This document shows positions 59,867-64,000 of a DNA stretch of 64,000 nucleotides, piece after piece (the stretch's first letter is position 1; the number at the start of each line of letters is the position of its first letter). The stretch is from NCBI RefSeq assembly GCF_009789235.1, contig NZ_WSTB01000001.1:124001-188000 (forward strand), given 5' to 3'. The stretch comes from Flavobacterium hydrocarbonoxydans (GTDB lineage Bacteria; Bacteroidota; Bacteroidia; Flavobacteriales; Flavobacteriaceae). The translations under genes and the position numbers were made by a program. A model generated the notes under the pieces. That model was not told the origin of the DNA, ran no database searches, and saw nothing but the letters and a program-made list of their open reading frames with translations.

Positions 59867-61465
59867 ATGCGAAGAATATTAATTCTATATTTTTTCATTG
59901 CAGGTTTTACTCTTACTGCGAAAGAGAAAAATCCGGTTCTTGAAGAATTAGACAAAGTGCTTCAAAAAAAAGACGTCTATCTCAAACAGAAGTACGCTAA
60001 AATTGAAACCTTAAAAAAATCAGTGTCAAAATTTACTGTAAGCCAGAATAATGAGCAGCTTTATAAATGTTATATGTCGTTGTTTGATGAGTATAAATCC
60101 TTTAAATATGATTCGGCTTATTATTATTTAGAAGAAGCAAAAGTGAAGGCCATACAATTAAAACAACCCAAATACCTCGCTAATAGCCGCATTAAGGAAG
60201 GTTTTGTATTGCTGTCTTCCGGTTTGTTCAAAGAAGCCATTGATACCTTAAATATTATCGATGATCAAAAATTGGATTTAAAAAATAAGTTTGAGTTTTA
60301 TTCCATAAAAGCCCGTGCCTATTACGATCTGGCCGATTACAATAAAGACAAACGTTTCAATATTCATTATGTACAGCAGGGGAATCATTTTCTAAAAAAA
60401 GCATTAGAATTGATAGGTACCAATACCAATGAATATTGGGCAGCCGAAAGTTTGAAACGCTTAAAACAACAAGATTGGCGCGGAGCCGAATTTGCTTTTA
60501 GCTACTGGATCAACAACTACGATTTGCCTCCTGATTATTACGGAATTGCAACTTCGAGTCTGGGCTACATTTATTCGGAAAGAGGCTATACCAAAAAAGC
60601 TATCGAATATCTTGCTCTGGCGGCTATTGCCGATGTAAAAAATGCCACCAAAGAAACGGTGGCACTTCGAAATTTAGCCAATGAACTCTTTAAAATGGGC
60701 TATTTGGAAAAAGCCAATGAGTACATCAATATTGCTATGGATGATGCTACTTTTTATAATGCCAGACATCGCAAAATCGAAATTTCATCGATATTGCCTA
60801 TTATCGAAAAAGCACAATTAAATAATGTAAAAGACAAAAATGACAAACTCGAAAAGATTATAATTCTGCTGACAATCCTGACCGTTATCATTATTTTGTT
60901 TCTGATTATTATTTTCAAACAATTAAAAGAAAGAAATAAAGCAAGAAAAATAATGGCTTCCTCCTACAGTCAGCTTCAGGAAATGAATATCAGTTTAAGT
61001 GAGGCTAATGCTATCAAGGAAGAATATATTACCTATTTTATCAAAGCAACTTCAGCATTCATCAATAAAATAGATCATATTCAAAAAAGCACGCTTCATA
61101 AGATCATCACTAAAAAAACCGATGAAGTCATTGCGAGTCTGAAACGCTATAATGTAAAGGAAGAACGGGAAAATCTCTTTCATCAGTTTGATGAAATTTT
61201 CCTGAAACTATTCCCAACTTTTGTAACTGACTTTAACCATTTATTTCCAAATGACCACAAATGTATCGTCAAGAAAGGAGAACTTTTAAATACAGAACTT
61301 AGAATTTTTGCCCTTTACCGACTTGGAATTCAGGACAGCAGCCAAATGGCAGAATTCCTGGAACTCTCTGTGGCTACCATTTATACCTATAAAACGCGAA
61401 TCAAAAGCAAATCTGATTTTAAAGACACTTTTGAAGAGAAAATTATGGCAATCAAAACGATTTAA
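59867..61465 (+). CDS. SusR-like inner-membrane transcriptional regulator (DUF6377)
   Basis: 532 residues. A signal peptide ([19 protein letters not shown]), a periplasmic TPR-like sensor (about 25-320; repeats such as [27 protein letters not shown] and [21 protein letters not shown]), one transmembrane helix (about 328-349, [18 protein letters not shown]), a coiled coil, and a cytoplasmic DNA-binding part. The HTH is in [31 protein letters not shown] near the C-terminus. This layout is that of SusR/DUF6377 proteins, which activate adjacent Sus genes upon binding oligosaccharide in the periplasm. It is divergent from the PUL, as expected for its activator. Confidence 0.93.
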   Translation: MRRILILYFFIAGFTLTAKEKNPVLEELDKVLQKKDVYLKQKYAKIETLKKSVSKFTVSQNNEQLYKCYMSLFDEYKSFKYDSAYYYLEEAKVKAIQLKQPKYLANSRIKEGFVLLSSGLFKEAIDTLNIIDDQKLDLKNKFEFYSIKARAYYDLADYNKDKRFNIHYVQQGNHFLKKALELIGTNTNEYWAAESLKRLKQQDWRGAEFAFSYWINNYDLPPDYYGIATSSLGYIYSERGYTKKAIEYLALAAIADVKNATKETVALRNLANELFKMGYLEKANEYINIAMDDATFYNARHRKIEISSILPIIEKAQLNNVKDKNDKLEKIIILLTILTVIIILFLIIIFKQLKERNKARKIMASSYSQLQEMNISLSEANAIKEEYITYFIKATSAFINKIDHIQKSTLHKIITKKTDEVIASLKRYNVKEERENLFHQFDEIFLKLFPTFVTDFNHLFPNDHKCIVKKGELLNTELRIFALYRLGIQDSSQMAEFLELSVATIYTYKTRIKSKSDFKDTFEEKIMAIKTI

Positions 61466-61482
61466 AATAGTTGTAATAAAAA

Positions 61483-61546
61483 TCGCCAGGAATTCACGAA
61501 TTTTTTTTCTACTTTAAAGAGGAATAAATTCGTGAATTCGTGGCGA
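61483..61546. terminator. Long bidirectional terminator between DUF6377 and sterol desaturase genes
   Basis: TCGCCAGGAATTCACGAATT at 61483 pairs with AATTCGTGAATTCGTGGCGA ending at 61546 (one bulge, G/T mismatch). It separates converging genes. Confidence 0.85.
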
Positions 61547-61557
61547 ATATATTTATT

Positions 61558-62781
61558 TTATTCTGAAGTTTCTATTTGAAGAATGATGCTCTGATATTTT
61601 TTTCCAAGAGAAAATAACTGCTCGGCAAAAATCATAATCAATAACGGAATCAGGAAAAAAGAAAGCAAATCTTCTTCATATAAAAAGTAAGTTGCAATCA
61701 TATACAATCGGGCGTATTCGAGATAATAAATCCATTTTCGCTGTTCTAATAAAGCCCCGCAATTAATGAGCGTGAGTACTATTAGTGCTAACACGAAAAC
61801 TTTATCAAAACTATTTAAAACATCAAAATAATACGTGAAAAAAGTCAAAATCAAAGTACTGATTCCGAGTTGGATATAAAGATAGTTTTTGAATTTAAGT
61901 CTTTGATGCGGATTTGATTTATCCTGTAGAAAGCGCTTTTCTAATATCGGACGAATGTCCTGATCCATATGCGCTGGACTTCCAAATATAGCTTTCCATT
62001 TGGCTTTAAAGCCAACAGAACGTTTCCATAATTCAAAAATTTCGAAGTAATAATGAAAATGCTGCCAAAGAAAACTGTAACTCTTTAGCGGATGCGTTAA
62101 ACCGTACTTCGGTTTTTCTTCCTCTTCCTGAAAAGTTCTAAAAAGACGGTCCCAAAACGTAAACATATCGCCGTAGTTTTTGTCTAAATATTTTTCATCA
62201 GAAGCATGATGTACCCCATGAACAGAAGGTGTGACAAAAACATATTCGAGCCATTTTATTTTTCCAACCAATTGTGTATGGGTAAAAAAGGAATAGGCTC
62301 CGTGAACAATCAGCATCGTAATCACCATTTTAGGATGAAACCCAAAAAAAGGCAAAACACACCAAAAACCTGTTCTTACAATAGCCTGAAAAGTGGTGAT
62401 TCTTGCCGCAGCCGTAAAATTAAATTCTTCGCTATGATGGTGTACAATATGTGCTGCCCAGAAAAAATTGACCTCATGCCCTAGCCTATGGTACCAGTAC
62501 CAAACAAAATCCGTAGCCAAAATCAAGGCGAACCATACCAAAACCGAGCTTGGAATATCAAAAATCCGATAGTTATTGTAGATGAAATAATACAATTGAT
62601 AAAAACTTGCCGCTATAAACAAATTGATTAATCGCTCCGCTATTCCGATGCTAATGTTTGAAACAGAGCTTTCATAATTAAAAATATCAGGCTTTTTTCT
62701 GCGCCGTATCAATTTATATTCAAGGAATAAAAAAAGAAAAAAAGCGGGCATTGCAAAGGCAAGAAAATTAATATGTTCCAT
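61558..62781 (-). CDS. Sterol desaturase/fatty acid hydroxylase family protein
   Basis: 407 residues with about seven transmembrane helices. The di-iron histidine motifs are present: YWYHRLGHEVNFFWAAHIVHHHSEEFN (HRxxH and HxxHH) and SVHGVHHASDEKYLDKNYGDMFTFWD (HGVHH). The family hydroxylates or desaturates lipid chains or sterol-like substrates. The C-terminal ~130 residues hold further membrane spans with no recognised domain. Substrate unknown. Promoter not identified. Confidence 0.93.
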   Translation of the reverse strand: MEHINFLAFAMPAFFLFLFLEYKLIRRRKKPDIFNYESSVSNISIGIAERLINLFIAASFYQLYYFIYNNYRIFDIPSSVLVWFALILATDFVWYWYHRLGHEVNFFWAAHIVHHHSEEFNFTAAARITTFQAIVRTGFWCVLPFFGFHPKMVITMLIVHGAYSFFTHTQLVGKIKWLEYVFVTPSVHGVHHASDEKYLDKNYGDMFTFWDRLFRTFQEEEEKPKYGLTHPLKSYSFLWQHFHYYFEIFELWKRSVGFKAKWKAIFGSPAHMDQDIRPILEKRFLQDKSNPHQRLKFKNYLYIQLGISTLILTFFTYYFDVLNSFDKVFVLALIVLTLINCGALLEQRKWIYYLEYARLYMIATYFLYEEDLLSFFLIPLLIMIFAEQLFSLGKKYQSIILQIETSE

Positions 62782-62933
62782 TTTAAAAAATTACTTTTTA
62801 ATTCAAAAAAAACCTGAGAAAAGGAGTAAAACTTAAAAAAAGATATTTTCATTGACTACTTTAATTTTTCTTTTGGAAAAGTTATCAATCAATGAAAATT
62901 CTCTTTCAATCAATTTAGAAGTATTTGTTCTCT

Positions 62934-64000
62934 TCAGTTTTGTTTGTATTTTGCACTGTTAAGTGTCACTTCTTTAACCGATTGTGTATCTGCAACTTTT
63001 TGTAAAGCAATAACATAAGCCGCAATTCTTGGTGTAATATTATGTTTTGCCGCAACATTAAAAACGGTATCAAAACTTTTTTCTAATATGTCCTCCAGAC
63101 GTTTATTAATCTGGTGGATTCTCCACGATTCTAAAAGCGAATTCTGAAGCCATTCAAAATAAGAAACCGTAACACCTCCTGCATTGGCTAAAATATCCGG
63201 AACGACTAAAACATTATTGTCATGCAAAATTTTATCAGCATCGGATGAAACAGGTCCGTTTGCGCCTTCTACAATTATTTTAGCGCGAATATCATTGGCG
63301 TTTTTAGCAGTAATAACATCTTCCTTAGCAGCAGGAATCAAAACATCAACCTCTAAAAGAAGTAATTCTTCATGTTTAATTGCAACTGAATTTGGATAAC
63401 CCTTGATGCTTTTATTATTGAGATTATAATACAAAATCAGTTCTGGTATGTTGATTCCTTGTGGATTATAAAATGCTTCAGAAACATCGCTGACAGCAAC
63501 CACTTTCAACCCTTTTTCAAATAAAAACAAAGCCGAATGAAGGCCTACATTTCCAAAACCCTGAATCGCAACTGTTGATCTGGCAGGTCTTAATTTAAGT
63601 TTTTCCAAAGCCAAAAGACTGATGATACTAACTCCTCTTCCTGTGGCTTCTACCCGACCCAAAGAACCTCCGGAGTGCAAATGTTTACCAGTAACAACAG
63701 CGTGAATAGTTTTGCCGTGTACCAACGAAAATTCATCCATTAACCAGCCCATTTCGTCCGGTCCCGTTCCCATATCCGGAGCTGGAACATCCTTATCTGG
63801 GCCAAAAATATCTACTAATGCTTTCGTATAACCTCTGGTGATTTTCTCTAATTCGGTTTTAGAATGCGTTCTTGGATCACAAATAATGCCTCCTTTTGCG
63901 CCACCAAACGGAATACCGGTTACTGCAGATTTCCAGGTCATCCAGGCTGCAAGTGCTTTTACTTCATCAAGATTTACAGCGTTATCATAACGAATTCCTC
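62934..64000 (-). CDS. gdhA: Glutamate dehydrogenase (Glu/Leu/Phe/Val dehydrogenase family), cut by window edge
   Basis: The frame is open from 62937 to base 64000 (about 355 residues seen); the N-terminus lies outside. Visible start of the window portion is GIRYDNAVNLDEVKALAAWMTWKSAVTGIPFGGAKGG. The catalytic Lys is in GGAKGG/MTWKSA and the Asp in DVPAPDMGTGPDEMGW. The NAD(P) Rossmann motif is VAIQGFGNVGLHSALFLFE. It ends NSAKYKQN. It interconverts glutamate and 2-oxoglutarate plus ammonia. The GDH assignment over leucine dehydrogenase rests on HSGGSLGRVEATGRGV and the length; coenzyme choice is uncertain. Confidence 0.9.
   Translation of the reverse strand, partial: GIRYDNAVNLDEVKALAAWMTWKSAVTGIPFGGAKGGIICDPRTHSKTELEKITRGYTKALVDIFGPDKDVPAPDMGTGPDEMGWLMDEFSLVHGKTIHAVVTGKHLHSGGSLGRVEATGRGVSIISLLALEKLKLRPARSTVAIQGFGNVGLHSALFLFEKGLKVVAVSDVSEAFYNPQGINIPELILYYNLNNKSIKGYPNSVAIKHEELLLLEVDVLIPAAKEDVITAKNANDIRAKIIVEGANGPVSSDADKILHDNNVLVVPDILANAGGVTVSYFEWLQNSLLESWRIHQINKRLEDILEKSFDTVFNVAAKHNITPRIAAYVIALQKVADTQSVKEVTLNSAKYKQN

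Noticed and set aside
1..64000. tRNA, rRNA, transposase or phage genes
   Set aside because: Looked for cloverleaf-like sequences, rRNA fragments and transposase or integrase motifs; none was recognised by eye.

Overview
The window looks like chromosome from a Flavobacterium-type organism (Bacteroidetes). The evidence is: low GC; -7 boxes of the TAnnTTTG type in front of many genes; no Shine-Dalgarno-like purine runs; lipoprotein signal peptides; a SusC/SusD polysaccharide utilisation locus (PUL) with an inner-membrane SusR-like regulator; and many families restricted to or typical of Bacteroidetes (BT_3928-like, DUF1599, DUF6169-like, DUF6377, GH97). No rRNA, tRNA, CRISPR array, transposase, integrase or phage gene was seen.

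Layout. 1-1452 (-): a single-domain response regulator followed by a PAS-rich sensor protein cut by the window edge. 1453-2364: non-coding, with a dispersed repeat cluster and a structured RNA-like element. 2365-9147 (+): a TetR regulator, then a tripartite RND efflux operon (membrane fusion protein, pump, a 37-residue membrane peptide, outer-membrane channel); five copies of an operator-like repeat flank the regulator. 9440-10335: small membrane and hypothetical proteins. 10441-10990: tandem and inverted repeats. 11051-14420 (+): a GH130-type enzyme overlapping a two-domain glycosyltransferase. 14606-16179 (+): pirin, OsmC and GNAT-like genes. 16405-31264: mostly housekeeping and stress genes on the + strand (secreted adenosine deaminase, rlmH, DUF1599, BT_3928-like, thioredoxin-like, tpiA, prmA, clpS, arylamine N-acetyltransferase, kdsA, an outer-membrane protein, a YiiX-like peptidase), with folP and a lipoprotein on the - strand. 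31719-33119 (-): M28 peptidase. 33739-40720 (+): an Mla-type lipid transport operon (permease, ATPase, MCE protein) continuing into a large AsmA-like protein, an Fe_permease-family protein and an FAD oxidoreductase. 40866-44094: AraC regulator, UDG-superfamily glycosylase, a membrane protein and an outer-membrane protein whose signal peptide is broken by an in-frame stop.

44271-49267 (-) is the most accessory-looking part: nine mostly small genes, all on one strand and very AT-rich. It contains a recent ~400-bp duplication and several copies of a hairpin-forming repeat. 49866-59413 (-) is a PUL: a DUF5004-like lipoprotein, a secreted protein, SusC, SusD, a GH71/99-like enzyme and a GH97 enzyme. 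The divergently transcribed DUF6377/SusR-like regulator lies at 59867-61465. The enzymes suggest an alpha-linked glucan or mannose-containing substrate. The window ends with a sterol desaturase-family protein and the C-terminal part of a glutamate dehydrogenase.

The most interesting non-coding signals are: (i) three copies of a structured element whose closing helix covaries (possibly the Rfam Flavo-1 RNA); (ii) two distant arrays of small hairpins with a ~40-bp period, each just downstream of a gene's terminator and in the same orientation relative to it; (iii) the operator-like repeat set around the TetR gene; and (iv) 77-bp-spaced direct repeats between the PUL and its regulator. Start codons, domain names and families were read from the sequence without database searches.
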